DNA of 64,000 bases from Phaseolus vulgaris. Its lineage: Eukaryota; Streptophyta; Magnoliopsida; Fabales; Fabaceae. Below the pieces are notes generated by a model. That model searched no databases, was not told where the DNA came from, and saw only the letters and a program-made list of their open reading frames with translations. Numbering within the stretch: position 1 is the first letter of the stretch; each line of letters begins with the position of its first letter. This document shows, one piece after another, positions 11,899 to 24,554 of this stretch. Location of the stretch: positions 5,751,080 to 5,815,079 of the forward strand of contig NC_023758.2 in assembly GCF_000499845.2 (NCBI RefSeq), read 5' to 3'. The position numbers were made by a program, and so were the translations under genes.

Positions 11899-11905
11899 TT
11901 TTATA
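11899..11905 (-). promoter_or_regulatory. Putative TATA box of the ERF2-like gene
   Basis: The minus strand reads TATAAAA inside a T/A run, about 90 bp upstream of the ATG at 11808. That spacing allows a 5' UTR of about 60 bases. No experimental support. Confidence 0.5.
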
Positions 11906-11920
11906 AAAGGGACGGTACAT

Positions 11921-12648
11921 GAACTTGGATGAGAAACTTAAGATTACGATTTTACAATAAAATTTATTTTCAATTGGTTCAAGTTAAATGGTGTCACCAT
12001 TGGCTTCTCCGAAGGTTCGCATCTATGAATTGAAGGTTGCTTTGGATTTATCACGTGCATTATTTCCCCCTATTTCGTAATAAAATATTTTCTCTGTGAC
12101 GTCATTCGACTTGCACGCCCACACAACTTGTTTCTTGTCTTTTTCTGCTCTTTTTTGTCGTCTTTTCTCCCACTAAAATCTCCCAACAAGTTTACTTACC
12201 ATTTCTGAATTACTTCAATACCTTTTTTAAATAATTTAATTTCAATGCAATACTAATGTCAAATTACTTTATATTTTTAACAATTTTTTTAAATCAGAAA
12301 AAATTAGAAATATCATAATTAGATGTCATGTTGAGTTTCATTAGTTTAATTTCTTTTGTTTTTATTTTACAGTTTTCTTGTCCTAGTATTTTTTTGGTTT
12401 CTCGTTTGTATTTATATACATGCTGGTCCATATGTTTAGTTTAGTAAGAAAGAGAAAATAAAAGTTTTTTTTTTCGTTTTGTCGTTTTCTCCTTTTCTCT
12501 CTTTCATTTATGTTATTATTTTATTTTATTTGTATAGAATAGTAAGTTCTATATGTATAAACTCCTCTTTTTTTTCATTTGTGGTGTGTTTAACATGAAG
12601 ATAAAAACCCAATATGGTATCATAATAGGTTACATAATACAAAGAAAA
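11921..12648. other. Upstream region of the ERF2-like gene, no other gene
   Basis: AT-rich DNA with long T tracts. It contains ACGTG-type and TGACG/GACGTCA-like cores near 12050-12105 that could be promoter elements, but nothing specific enough to name. No protein similarity seen. Confidence 0.45.
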
Positions 12649-12745
12649 TTAATAAATAAAAATTAATTTTAGAGACTAAAATAATTAGTTATCAAATTAA
12701 TTAAATTATAGATCATTTTATAAATTAAAGAAATTATTGTATCTA

Positions 12746-13677
12746 GTAAGGAAGGAAAAAAAAAATTCAAATCGTCAAATCCAATTCATAATAATCCAAA
12801 TTTATATTACATTTAATAGATTTAAATGGATTTGTCTTAAATCCAAATCCATATTTTTTGGATTTTAAGTCCAATCCATTTAATTAGATATATATTTGAT
12901 ACATCTGTGGATTACCCAAAATTTGATTTGGGTTGGATTTTGACTTGACCCAAACCCAAGTTGAGTCAAGTCAATTCGAACCCATGTTGAGCTAAGTCGG
13001 GTCGAACTCATGTGGAGTCGAGTCAACCCAGACCCAAGTCCAGTCGAGTCGGTCTGGGTCCATGGCAAGATGAGTCAGCTAAGGCATGGGGTGTTGCCGA
13101 CCTAAGTCGACCCGAGTCAATGTCAAGCCGAGTTGGCCCGAGCCGATGTCGACCCGAGTCGGTCCGGGCTGATGTCGACTCGAGTTGGCTCGGGACGTTG
13201 TTGACTCAAGTCGGTCCGAGCTGATGTCGACCCGAGTCGGCCCCGGGTGATGTCGACCTGAGTCGATTCAGGCTGATGTCGACCCGAGTCGGCCGGGGCC
13301 AATTAAGTCGGCACCAAGCCCATGTAAAGCCAAGTCGACCCAGGCCCAGGTTGGGTCGAGTCAGTCCTGGCCTAGGTCGAGTCGGGTTGGGCCAATGTCT
13401 AGCCGAGTCGGCTAGTTTTGATGGCGAGTCGAGTGGGCTAAAGTCCATGTCGAGTCGAGTGGGTCCGGGACTTTGTCAAGCTGAGTCAGCCAGAGCCCAA
13501 ATCAAGATGTATTTAATCTAATTGACAAAATGGATTTAATGTAGATGTAATCTGTTTTAAATGAATTTGAAAAAATTCAAATAAATTTGATCTAGTTAAA
13601 ATGGATATGGATTTTGAAAGCAATCCATTTTATTGGATCTAGATTGGATTTTGAAAAATCCAATCCACGTTCACCCC
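12746..13677. mobile_element. 932-bp insertion of unknown type carrying a minisatellite
   Basis: The segment is flanked by TATCTA at 12740-12745 and again at 13678-13683. The related repeat at 61440-61830 has a single TATCTA (61506-61511) at the matching position, so that copy represents the empty site. The left end is GTAAGGAAGG followed by a run of A; the right end is CGTTCACCCC. The ends are not obvious inverted repeats. AT-rich flanks rich in GGATTT/AAATCC surround a GC-rich 26-bp array. It could be a SINE-like or other non-autonomous element; the class is not determined. Confidence 0.68.
12930..13505. repeat. Degenerate 26-bp GC-rich minisatellite
   Basis: About 22 diverged units of 26 bp. 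The best-preserved run is 13117-13300, where consecutive units begin GATGTCGACCCGAGTCGG. Outer units are much more diverged. The short frames on both strands are by-products of the repeat. Confidence 0.85.
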
Positions 13678-13975
13678 TATCTAAAATAGTTTCTATTATT
13701 AGTACAAATTTATAGATAGTGGTTTCTAAATTGGTATCTAACCATTAACTACCAAAGTTTTAACTACTAACTACTTATATTCTAAATTAGTCTCTATTAA
13801 TCTTTTAGCTAAAACCTTGGTAGCTAATTTAGATATCAATTTTTAAATCATTTTATAAATTTTTATTAATAATAGAATAACTTTAAATACCAATAAATTT
13901 TTAGTGTATAAAATAATATCTAATTTAGTTAATATAGTGATTAATTATTTTTTGATTTTAAATTTGATTATTAGT

Positions 13976-15826
13976 GGGTGATTTTCTTGTAATGACATAT
14001 TCTCATATTATTAATTTTTTCTACTTCTCTTTGTATTTAAGAAAATAAAAGTTTTTAATTTTTTCATTTCTTCTTATCTCTCCTTGTTTACGTTCTTATT
14101 CTTCTTATATAAAAGACTCTTTTCTTCATGCATAATCTCTTCTTTTCGATTTATGATGTTCAACATGAAAACCAAAATCTAATAACAAAAAATGATACTA
14201 TCAATACTCAAGTTACTTTCTCTTAGAAAAAAACTCTTACCTATAAAAACAATTATTGTTAAAGACTTAAGATACACATTTAAACTAATTATTTGTCAAA
14301 AAGAACCATTTTTTATAGTTGTGTTAAAAATAGTTTTTATATATATATATATATATATAATATGTGTGTTAGTACTAAATATTATATTTGTCAATTATGC
14401 TTTAAGTTTTTACTAAACTTCGTATTTTTAAAATACTAATCCTATTTTTTACTTTTTTTATTAATTTTCAATGTGAATTTTCATTAGGTTATTTAAAAAG
14501 TAATTATTAAACCCAATTACTCAATTTTTTTAAAAATGTTTATAATTTGAACTGAATCCAATATATGTTTAGCTTTATTTTAACAACAAGAAGTAAACTT
14601 ATAACAAAGAATGTAACCAGAATTTGACTAATTGTTATTCTTCATATTGAAAACCCTAATTTTGTTTGCATTGCGAGAGGAAAATGTAAAGCAAAAGCTT
14701 TAATTTGAGAAGAAGAAAAGGAAACGGCGATTGGGTAGAAAAGTGGGAGTGGACTGAGACGGAATGATGCGGTGGATATGGACATGTTTGGTGAAGTTTG
14801 AAATTGCAATGGATAAGTTTCTTGCAAGGTCAATAACCCCCCATTAATTAATCTACTTGCCAAACAGGACCCCACCCTCCTTCATGTCACTGTAACCCTA
14901 CTTTTTTTTATCAGTGTTGCTTCCAGGAAGGTGGTGATGACACACCATCAATTCACAAACCTTCACTTTTTTTCACATTTCATCATTTCCATCTCCTTTA
15001 TCAAAAGACGGTACCATTAATTAATGAGATAATGAGTTTTGGAGGATTTACTTAGGTTAATAATAATTAATTCGTTTTAATTTTATCGAAGTAACTAGAG
15101 CAAGAAAGAATAATATTGGTTTTTAATATAGTAGAATACAAAAAATCCATTAGATAAAAAGTTATCTGTTGGCCAAAATACATCTTGATTTTCTGATTAT
15201 GAAAGAAAAATAATATTAAGATTACAAAAGTAAACGAACGTTGGTTAGGGCATTCTTTTTTTATCAACTATTCTAATCACTTACGTGTAAAAAATAAATT
15301 ATGATTGATTTGTATATTCTAATTTTCATATGTTTCAATTGACTTAAGCATCATAGTATAATGGTAGATAATATACCCAAAATTGAGACCAAAATAAAAA
15401 ATGAAGTAGACAAAAAAAAAAAAAAGAGTAAAACGAGAGAGAGTAATTACACTGTGAAAACATACACATTTATATTTTACAATAAAAGAATTAAACATGA
15501 TTTTTTTAGCATGTGATGTTCATTATGGAACCCAATAAAAATAAATTGAGGCTTCAAATTGGTTCTACATTGGAGCTACCACTTTTAGTTATCCACTGTT
15601 CACAATACTAGGTAAAAATCAAAGATAACACGATCTTTCATACATTAAAAATATAATTTATTGTATAACAATGCAATTCATCATTCTCAAATGTGTTACC
15701 AATTGTTGAAATATCTAAACAAATGAAACTTTCAATAATAATTTATTTTTCTTTGAAATTAAAACAACTTCACAATTTCCTTTACTTTATTTTTTAACTA
15801 CACAATTTAAATTGTGATTATATTTC
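13976..15826. other. AT-rich intergenic DNA, no gene supported
   Basis: Contains a short (AT) run at 14338-14360 and a 77-codon minus frame at 14642-14875. The internal start of that frame (MSISTASFRL) is hydrophobic and Ser-rich like a targeting peptide, but nothing continues it. No RNA gene or transposon protein recognised. Confidence 0.5.
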
Positions 15827-18340
15827 TTACTTGCGTTTTTTACTTTCTTTTCTCACAATTTGATTTTTACTAGAAGAAACTCTAAGCTTGGAAATAATTT
15901 TTGTTAAAAACTTTTTTCTCGAGAGCCTTGGTAAACAAATTTGCAGGTTGCTCAGAAGATCTAATGGGTAGAAGATGGAAGAGACCTGGTTGCCATCTTT
16001 CACGAACCATGTGATGGTCAATATCAATGTGTTGCGTTTGTTCGTGAAAACTGTTATTGTGTGCAATATGTCTTGTTGGTTGGTTATCACAATATAGATT
16101 AGCAACACTTGTAGTGGTGATTTCGAGATCTTCTAGCAAATAGGAAATCCATTGTATTTCACATGATGTAGAAGCAAAAACACGATACTCTGACTCTGAA
16201 GAAGATTTGGAAACGGTGCCTTGTTTCTTGGTTTTCCAAGAGATCAACTATTCTCCCAGAAATATGCATAACCCAGTCGTGGATCGTCTAGTCATGGAGC
16301 ACGAGGCCCGGTCTGAGTCACTGAAAGCCTTCAAATGTAGAGTAGAAGACTTGGGATAAAAGATACCATGAGTAAGAGATGTTTTTATGTATCGAAGAAC
16401 TCGTTGCATGGCTTGATGATGATATGTAGATGGCTTATGAACATACTGACTGAGGAACAACGCGAAAAAGCATATATTTGGTCGTGTGCTAACTAGATAT
16501 AGCAAGTGTCCAATTGTCCTTCCATAGGTAGTGATATCATGTATTACATCTTCTTGGTTGAAGAGCCTATCACTTTGTTTTTGCATGGGTGTTGCGACTA
16601 GTTTAGCTCCAAGCATGCCAATATCTTTCAAAATGTCGAGAACGTATTTCCTCTGACAAATGTGGATTCCTTCCCGTGAACGAGCAATCTCTAATCCCAT
16701 AAAATACTTAAACTTTCCTAGGTCTTTAATATAAAAAGCTACATTTATAGATTTATTTACAGTGGTAATGTCATTAATGTTGTTTCCAGCTAAAAATATC
16801 CTCAACGTAAATAAAAAGAAATGAAGGATTTTTCATATTTTTTAATAAACAAAGAATGATCAGCTTTAGATTGATTAAAGCCAATTGTAAACAGATGTGA
16901 AGTTAGTTTCTCATACCATTGTCGACTTGCCTGTTTTAGACCATACAACGATTTATCCAAACAACACACCTGATTAGCTTTCTTTGTGTCGACTCCGGGT
17001 GGGACCTCCATATAGACTTCTTCATTTAAATCTCCATTTAGTAAAGAATTATCTACATCAAGTTGTTTAAAGAAACAGTCCTTGATAGCAGCCAACGCAA
17101 GGATAACACGTATGGTAGTCAATTTGGCAACAGGTGAATAGGTGTCAAGGTGAATAGGTGTCAAGAAAGTCGATACCCTTACGTTGTGTATACCCTTTTG
17201 CAACCAACCAAGCTTTGTATCTCTCTATGCCAACATCAAATTTTTGTTTGATTTTATACACCCACTTACACCCAATGGGTTTCTTTCTTGCAGGGAGATC
17301 AACAATATTCCATGTGTGGTTTCTTTTTAGCGTCTTGATTTCATCACTCATCGCTTCTTTTCATTTATGTGACTTCACCCATCATATGTCCTCGGTTCAT
17401 GTTGCAAAGAGAGAAAGTAAGTTGAGCATCTGACAATCTCTTATAGGACAAAACTGAGTGTAGAGGATAACCTTTTTTGTGAAGATATTGTGAGTTGGAG
17501 ATGATAGTTTTCCAAGTAGGGAAGCATCCTACGAGTTCTTGTTGATCTTCTAAGGTTAGGATTTTTAGCAACTTCAAGATTTTTAGCAACTTCTGTGATA
17601 GTTTCATCACTGAGAGCAATTTCGTTGTTCCTCACATAGCCATTGTCGAGCATGTGATCAAAGGAGCTTTGATCACTCTCAATGTTGTTTTGTGAGTCAT
17701 TATCAAGAGTTTTTGCATAAAATATGCTCATGAAATACAACATTTTTGGAAACAAATATTTCTCTGGTATTAGTGTCAATAACCATGTAACCTTGGTTCC
17801 ATTTTTGAAACCTAAAAAGATGCATTTCTTGGATCTAGGATCCAATTTATTTCTATTATTTTCAAGAGTATATGCAAAGCATAGGCAGCCAAAAATGCGT
17901 AAATTATCAAAATCAGGCACAATTTATACAACATTTCATATGGACTTTTATTTTGAATAATATGACAAGGTAATCTGTTAATAAGATACACAAAATGAGA
18001 AATAGCATAATTCCAAAATACTTTAGGTATTTTTGATTGGGATATAAGACTTCTTATGACATTTAGAATATGTTGATGTTTCCTTTCAACCACAAAGTTT
18101 TGTTGTGGAGTTTCTATGCATGTGGTTTGATGTATAATGTCATGTTTATCATAAAACTCTTTCCAATGAAACTCTTGCCCATTATCAGATCTTATAACTT
18201 TGATATTTTTACCAAATTGATTTTGAACAAAAGCAACAAAATTCATTAATAGATTTCTGGTTTCAGATTTCTGGTGTCCAAGTGAATCTTGTAAATTATT
18301 TACCATAGAAAGAAAGTACTTGTGATCGTGTATAGATTGA

Positions 18341-18605
18341 ACATTAAAGGGACCCTAAATGTCAACATGAATGATATCGAAAGCTTATTTACAAATACTA
18401 TTGCTTTAAGGAAAAGGAAATTTGTGTTGTTTAGCCAAATGACAAGAGATACAAACATTGTTTTTATCAAAATGTATATCACCATATTTCTTACTCAAAC
18501 ATTCAAGAACTTTGCTTGACAGATGGCCAAGTCTGCAGTTTCACACGTCAATGTTATTAATGTGTTCGAGCAGGTTCTCGGTTTGCATGGACAAAACAAA
18601 ATTTG
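18341..18605. repeat. 265-bp direct duplication, left copy
   Basis: Matches 19059-19323 at a constant offset of 718 bases with about five mismatches by eye. The sequence belongs to the RT-C pre-integrase/integrase region. The two copies bracket a LINE fragment. Confidence 0.95.
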
Positions 18606-19058
18606 CTCGGTTTAACGAGTAAAGAAATTGCTCGGTTTAACGAATTCATCAAAAAGTCCAAGTTGTTGGATATTTCGATGGTTTGAAGAAAGTTTACTTA
18701 GTACAAGCCGAATGGGTCAGTTAAAAGTAGAATAGATAGAATCCTGGTTTTTAGGGAATGGTTGGATGTTTGGCCGAACAATAAACAATTCGTTCTCAAC
18801 AGGTCAATATTTGATCATTGTGTCCTAGTGCTTAGAGTTTCGTGGGGTCAAAACCCTTTAGGAGTCTGGATGTGTGGCAAAGAGATGAAAGGTTTTTAGC
18901 TTTCGTTCGTAGTAAATGGCAGAATTATGAGGTGTACGACGAAGGATTGCTCGTATTAAAAGAAAAACTAAAATAGTTAAAACTAGATATGAAAATTTGG
19001 AATAGAGAGTTCTTCGGAAATGTTAATCAAGCAGGGGAAATTTTACAAAAGAAATTTT
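18606..19058 (+). mobile_element. LINE (non-LTR retrotransposon) ORF2 fragment inside RT-C
   Basis: Plus-strand translation, with one frameshift and one stop, gives FVLNRSIFDHCVLVL, then DVWQRDERFLAFVRSKWQ and MKIWNREFFGNVN. This is characteristic of the end of the endonuclease domain (degenerate SDH motif) and the linker before RT in plant L1-type LINEs. It covers only about 450 bp with no 5' or 3' end, no poly-A tail and no RT. It lies opposite to the surrounding copia relic. Confidence 0.8.
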
Positions 19059-19323
19059 ACATTAAAGGGACCCTAAATGTCAACATGAATGATATCGAAA
19101 GCTTATTTACAAATACTATTGCTTTAAGGAAAAGGAAATTTGTGTTGTTTAGCCAAATGACAAGAGATACAAACATTGTTTTTATCAAAATGTATATCAC
19201 CATATTTCTTACTCAAACATTTAAGAACTTTGCTTGACAAATGGTCAAGTCTGCAGTTTCACACGTCAATGTTATTAATATGTTCGAGCAGGTTCTCGGT
19301 TTGCATGGACAAAAAAAAATTTG
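19059..19323. repeat. 265-bp direct duplication, right copy
   Basis: Second copy of 18341-18605. The copia similarity continues to the right of this copy toward protease, so this is probably the original and the left copy the junction with the integrase side, or the reverse; the order cannot be decided. Confidence 0.95.
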
Positions 19324-20119
19324 TCTTTGCTGCACATTGAATACGGTACAAACTATTATGAATCCTAGCTTGTCCAATCATCTTGGATGTACTCATTTCC
19401 TGTATATCACATGTATCATGAGAGAAAGTGAGCTTGTAGTTTAAAGAAGATGCAAAACTATGTACAAGAAGAATGTTTAGAGTAAATTATGGAATATACA
19501 AAACATTGTGTATCATGAATTCTCTTGACAAAAAAACAGTTCCTGCACATCTTGCTATAACATAAGTATTATTAGGTAACCATATCCTTATTGGCTTTAT
19601 CTCTTGATGACTTAGGAAAAGAGTAAGATCACATGAAACATGGTCTGTGGCACCAGTGTCCAAGATCCAAAAGTTTGTGCATACTTTACCTTTTTCATAA
19701 GTTTGAATAGAGGATTCATTACCTTTCTCAAAGGTTTGAATAGAGGATTCACCATTTCGATTTGATTTTTCTTTGTTGTTGTAAAATAGCAAAATATCAA
19801 CTATTTTCCGCAATTTTTCAGTGCTTAACGAATTCACTATTTGATCATTAGTATATTTATCTTGAGGTGATTTCTTTTCAGCAACTTCTTCCACCATTTC
19901 CATTGCGTTGGCAACATAATTGTTTCTCTTCTATTTCATCCATGATGGATATCCATGCTTGGAATAGCATTCATCCGTTGTATGATTCATTTTATTATAA
20001 TACGAACATTGCTTACCATAGTTTTTACTTCTTCCTCTTCCATAATTCTTCCATCCAGTATTGCCACTATTTCGATGATTGGGCTTTTGTGTTTGTTGGC
20101 TTGCGTTGTTATTGATCAA

Positions 20120-23100
20120 AACCTTTGTTTCTAAAATTGGTGCTTCATGGAATTGTTTATCTTACCTTTCTTGCTGTAAAATTAAAGAGAAAACATGATT
20201 TATGTTAGGAAGTGGTTCAAGAAGAAGAATTTGTATCTTTACATTGTTATACATTTCACCAAGACCCTTAAGAAAACACATGACTCTTTCCGATTCTCTC
20301 CATTCAAGAATGACTCTGGAAAGTTTGCAAGAACATTGTGGAAAGTTTGCAAGAATCTATGGACCTTCGGGTCGTTTTCTCTCTTGGCCTAATTATTGGG
20401 TTTGTATTCTTATTTAAGTGCTATGTTTCTTAAATGTAAAGGCACTTTGAATATACATAAAACTTTGTTTTCCATAATATCACACCGCTTCCAGTTTTCA
20501 CATATTTTACATTGCCTCAATCTCTTTTCTTCGTTCTTTTCTTCTTAGTCAATCGAATCCCCATGGATTCATTGCTTTCTCTCTATCAAATTTTTGAAAA
20601 ATAAATATTTGTTCTGGTTAATATGACTGAAGGAAAATATGGTAAATTTTGTAGGTAGAACACATTCATCTTGAAAATGAAGTGTAATAATTTTTTAGGT
20701 TAAGTATTTTTTCGTCCCTATACAATAACACGAAATTGATTTTTGTTTTTGATCTAAACTCTAGACCATGTATATACTTGTAGTATGAAAATTATTGGAA
20801 TAAATTCTTTTGTATGTAAAAATGATTCAATTTGAAGTTCTACTTCATCAACCTATTGAAAATAGTTATAGTGGACATTAATATGCGATCAAAGCTACAA
20901 CTAATTTTGAAAAAAAAACTAACAATTTAAAAAAAAACTAACAATTTTTAAAAAAATTTAACAATTATTTCACATATAAAATAACATATTTCAATAATTT
21001 TCATACTATAAGTAACTGAATGATCTAAATTTTGAATTAGGAAACCAATTTTATATTATAGTAGAAAAAAACATATTTAACCCTAATTTTTTTTAATTAA
21101 AGGTAATCCATGTGTTTCATAGAGGAGAAAAATGTAATGAGTTTTGTAGGTAGAAGAACAAATTCTTCTTTAAACGTGTCATTTCATTTTATTTTTTTTA
21201 TTAAAGTTCATCCATTTGTCATTGAAGTTGTACATCAAAGTGAGTTCATTTTACCTTTTTAATTTATTCTTTATATTTAACTGTGAACTAATATTTTGAT
21301 TAAAAGTAATTTTAAACTTTTAATTAAATCATAAACTATTGGTAAAGATATAACTATTTTATCATTTCAATTTTTTATTTGTATTTTTGAAATAATAATA
21401 TTTAATTATACTAAAGTTAAAATTAAGAAATCTTATTGCTTTAAAAATTGTATGTGGTATATGTAACTAATTTTTTTTATGATATGTATTTCATCATATA
21501 ACTAATCAATTAATTTATAAATACTTACAAATATTAGTAGTTATTATTTAAATTCAATTTACCACTAATAAGATTATATAAAATCTCAAACAAAATATTT
21601 TATCTAAATCAAATTATTAGCTTATTTTTAGACATATTTTTAAGCCTTTTGGTATTTAAAGGCATATTTTAAAGTTTATATTAGATGTTGTGAGTATTTA
21701 AATTTTAAAAGATAAAATACGACTTTGTGCTAAATAGAAAATGACATTTTACAATATCATAATTATTAAAATAGAAGAAAAATATATTTAAATTATAAAA
21801 TAGATTTTCTACTTTTCTAATTTATTTATTTATTTGAATGAAAAAAGGAATCTTTGCACCAAAATGGTTTAAATTTAAAAATGCCCATCATTTGAAGTTT
21901 GAAGCTGACCCATGACCAAAACAACGTGCAAAGTTTGACTTTGACTAGAAATTTCTCATTATTATTTATTGTTACAAATGCAAACTGTTTTGTGTCCACG
22001 TGCCCATTCCTAGCACGTGTATCCCACAATCTTTCAGTCTTTTTTTAACATTTTTAGCTGCATTAATTTATAATAGTCTTTATTTTTTTTTAATAATATG
22101 AATTAAATAAAATATTCTGAAATTTTTCATTAGGTTTAAAATTCAATAACTTACATTATTTTGACAATTTTAAATTTAATTAACTTATTCAATATTTTGT
22201 TAATATAAATAAAATGATTGAACATACAGTTTTGAAAATATAAAAATAGAGTTATTTTATTATATTAATAAATTTTCAGTTTAAAAAAATTTAATATATA
22301 ATTAATAGATCGATAAAAATAAAATTTATATAAAACTATTTATAAAGAATTAGCAGGGACTTTGCCATGAGAGGGCCTACCAAGGACAAAAAAATTCTCA
22401 GCAGTAGAAATTAGAATTTTAAAATTTTGGAAAATGAAGAAATAGAAAACCCCACGCATGAATTGTACAAATAAATTGTTTATAATCCTTCTACGTTACC
22501 CAATTATGATTGACGAAGAATAAAACATTTTTCTTCTCCAACTATTCAATGTATTCAACTTTTTGACACATAATATTTATATTATATGCAGTAAGTCTAT
22601 GCCTCTGTATGATATATTGTTTAACTACCTTTATTGTGATGTTTTTATTTGACAAAGATATCTTTTTATAAACTATGTTCCCACATTAGTGAATTAAGGG
22701 AGGAGTGAATTTAGCGAGGAATGTGTATTTAAACTATCTTTAACCTCAACTCTTGAGTAATGTGAGACGACTATATTGACGTGTTTCGTCATGATTTTAT
22801 TTCTAAAAGATGTCTCAGTGGATTAAGGAAGGAAGATGTATTTAAACTGTCATTGACTTCGACTCCTGAATGATGTGAGACTATATTCACAACGTAAAAC
22901 TTTTTTACTAAATATATTTATTTAACTTTCTCACTTAAAATAACATACACTTACATTTAAAAAAAATTAAATTACGAATTATACAACTTTTAAATTATAT
23001 TATTTAAATTAAAAAATGCAGATAAACATGTACAAGAAAGCATATGTTTCCAGTAAATATAGTAAAATATAATATCAAATATTATTAATTTATACGTTAC

Positions 23101-24051
23101 GTTTAAATTTATATTGTTGTGAGTGAAAGTGAAATCTGGAAATAAAGGAATCGTGTCATTTTTAATAGGGGAGTGGTAGATGCGTCTGAAATGTTCGCAT
23201 TGGTACAAATAAAGGTTTGGTCTTGGCTCTATGCAAAGTCCCGGTATATTTCTTTTTCTTATTCTTATTGGGTTTTAAATCCTTTGGCTTGTATGAGGTT
23301 AGTTCCTTAATGTCCTGTGGTGTTTTTTTATGGTTGTATCTAGGTCATAGGTGTTCCTAGTTAGGAAAATATTAAAGTGTTTTTTTTTCTTTCTCTATAT
23401 AAGGGTTGAACCACCAAGTGATTCTCACTTATTTATTTATTTTTTATTACTGATAAAAAAAATATATTTAAATTTATATTCTATTTAGACACTCTTATAT
23501 CCATAATTTATGTTAAAAAAACTCGTCTATTTGATGAAAACATATGATAAACATGCTATCAAATGGAGTTTGAAAAGAGAAACAAGGGAAAATTATGCAT
23601 ACTTACTTCTTGAGATTTTCTTAAAGATATTCATACACTTTAAATTGAAAAACAAATTCTCATGTATTTAATTTAATAAATTATCACACACGTTTTTTTT
23701 TTATTTGTGAAACTAAAAGAATGTGAATGCGATTCGTCTTAAATGGACCGGTTCCTGACCCAACTTTGAAATGTAAAACATTCCAGTGAAGTTAAATTTA
23801 TATTTTAAAATATTAAAAAACAAAATTTATTATATTTTTTTAATAATTTTTCGCTGTTATGTAACACGCACGCGACAGCCAGATATGAAAAAGTGCAATA
23901 AAACACCTCCTTCAATTTGAGTGAAACTTTTTATCGTTAGTTACAGTTTTCACTTTGATAATTTAGTTATTTTCATTACAGTGCTTTGTTTATATAGACT
24001 ATCATATCTCACGTGTCAAACCATATCCACAAACTTATCAGGTTTATTTGG
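20120..24051. other. AT-rich intergenic DNA, no gene supported
   Basis: About 3.9 kb of strongly AT-rich DNA with long A and T tracts. The first few hundred bases may be decayed RT-C 5' sequence. A diverged direct duplication lies at about 22690-22880. No coding similarity and no tRNA or other RNA gene recognised. Confidence 0.55.
22690..22880. repeat. Diverged direct duplication
   Basis: Two segments share, in order, GTGAATTAAGG/GTGGATTAAGG, TGTATTTAAACT and a TGATGTGAGAC-like end. The spacing is about 115 bases. Origin unknown. Confidence 0.5.
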
Positions 24052-24504
24052 TGTACCGGTAGGCACCGGACGAACACACGTAGCCGACCGACCGAACGCA
24101 TAATAAATGTAAGTGCACCCGTAACAAGCTAAAGCAGTTAAGATACACCTCCGAAAAATAAGGAATACGCGTTGAAAGAAGATATGTTCTCCGGGTATTC
24201 CGGAGCACGATTGACAAGACCTATCCATAACCACCCCGAGCCCAAGGGATAGAAAGCCCATTAGGCAATCCTATAAATACTGTGCTCAAGCCAGAGAAAG
24301 GTACGTTTTTCATTCACTTACTAAACCACACTTAGAATCTCATACTTACTTGAGCGTCGGAGTGCCTTCGCAGGTACCCTCCCCCGCCCGACCGAAGGAG
24401 ATATCAAGAAGGAGCGACCGACCGAAAGAGACGAAGACCGACACGTCAGCAACTATACTACATCAACCGACCGTGCCTGGGCCCCATCTCTCCACTCAGA
24501 TACA
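24052..24504 (+). repeat. RT-D left LTR, 453 bp, direct orientation
   Basis: Runs from TGTACC to GATACA with a TATA box (TATAAATA, 24272-24279). It is rich in CGACCGACCGA. It is followed after two bases by the primer region, so it is a true 5' LTR. Confidence 0.92.
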
Positions 24505-24506
24505 AT

Positions 24507-24525
24507 TGGCGCCCACCGTGGGGCC
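24507..24525 (+). other. RT-D primer-binding region
   Basis: TGGCGCCCACCGTGGGGCC, identical to the RT-B site and nearly identical to RT-G. It lies two bases after the LTR end. Confidence 0.8.
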
Positions 24526-24554
24526 GAGGCAAATTTCCAATTGTTAAAGCTATA

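Larger units (their letters stand above)
12649..13975 (+). repeat. AT-rich dispersed repeat, copy 1, split by an insertion
   Basis: Bases 12649-12745 and 13678-13975 together correspond, in order and orientation, to 61440-61830. Shared landmarks are TAATTAGTTAT, AGTTTCTATTATTA, TAACCATTAACTA-like and AGTTAATATAGTGATTAATT. The gap between the two halves is the 932-bp insertion described separately. The family is not recognised; no coding capacity is seen. Confidence 0.72.
15882..20119 (-). mobile_element. RT-C: decayed Ty1/copia retrotransposon
   Basis: Minus-strand fragments occur in copia order. They are a gag zinc-knuckle relic (20119-19931, C-S-Y-Y...H...C with one Cys lost), protease with WILDTGATDHV (19903-19487), integrase with RSDNGQEF and TPQQN (18306-17812), the connection domain (17920-17441), RT (17351-16248, with GCKWVYKIK and SLYGLKQASRQWYEK) and RNase H (16247-15882, with SSSESEYR and CDNQ). 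Stops and frameshifts separate all of them, and the RT YVDD region is lost. No LTR or primer site could be found on either side, so the ends are undefined. Protease-integrase-RT order identifies Ty1/copia. Confidence 0.88.

Noticed and set aside
13012..13521. Several 60-80-codon frames on both strands
   Set aside because: Produced by the 26-bp repeat; composition is repetitive and strand-symmetric.
14642..14875. 77-codon minus frame, possible first exon with a targeting peptide
   Set aside because: No continuing exon or conserved residues could be found; kept only as a note in the gap description.
18989..19237. 82-codon plus frame
   Set aside because: A chance fusion of the LINE fragment with the antisense of the copia duplicate.
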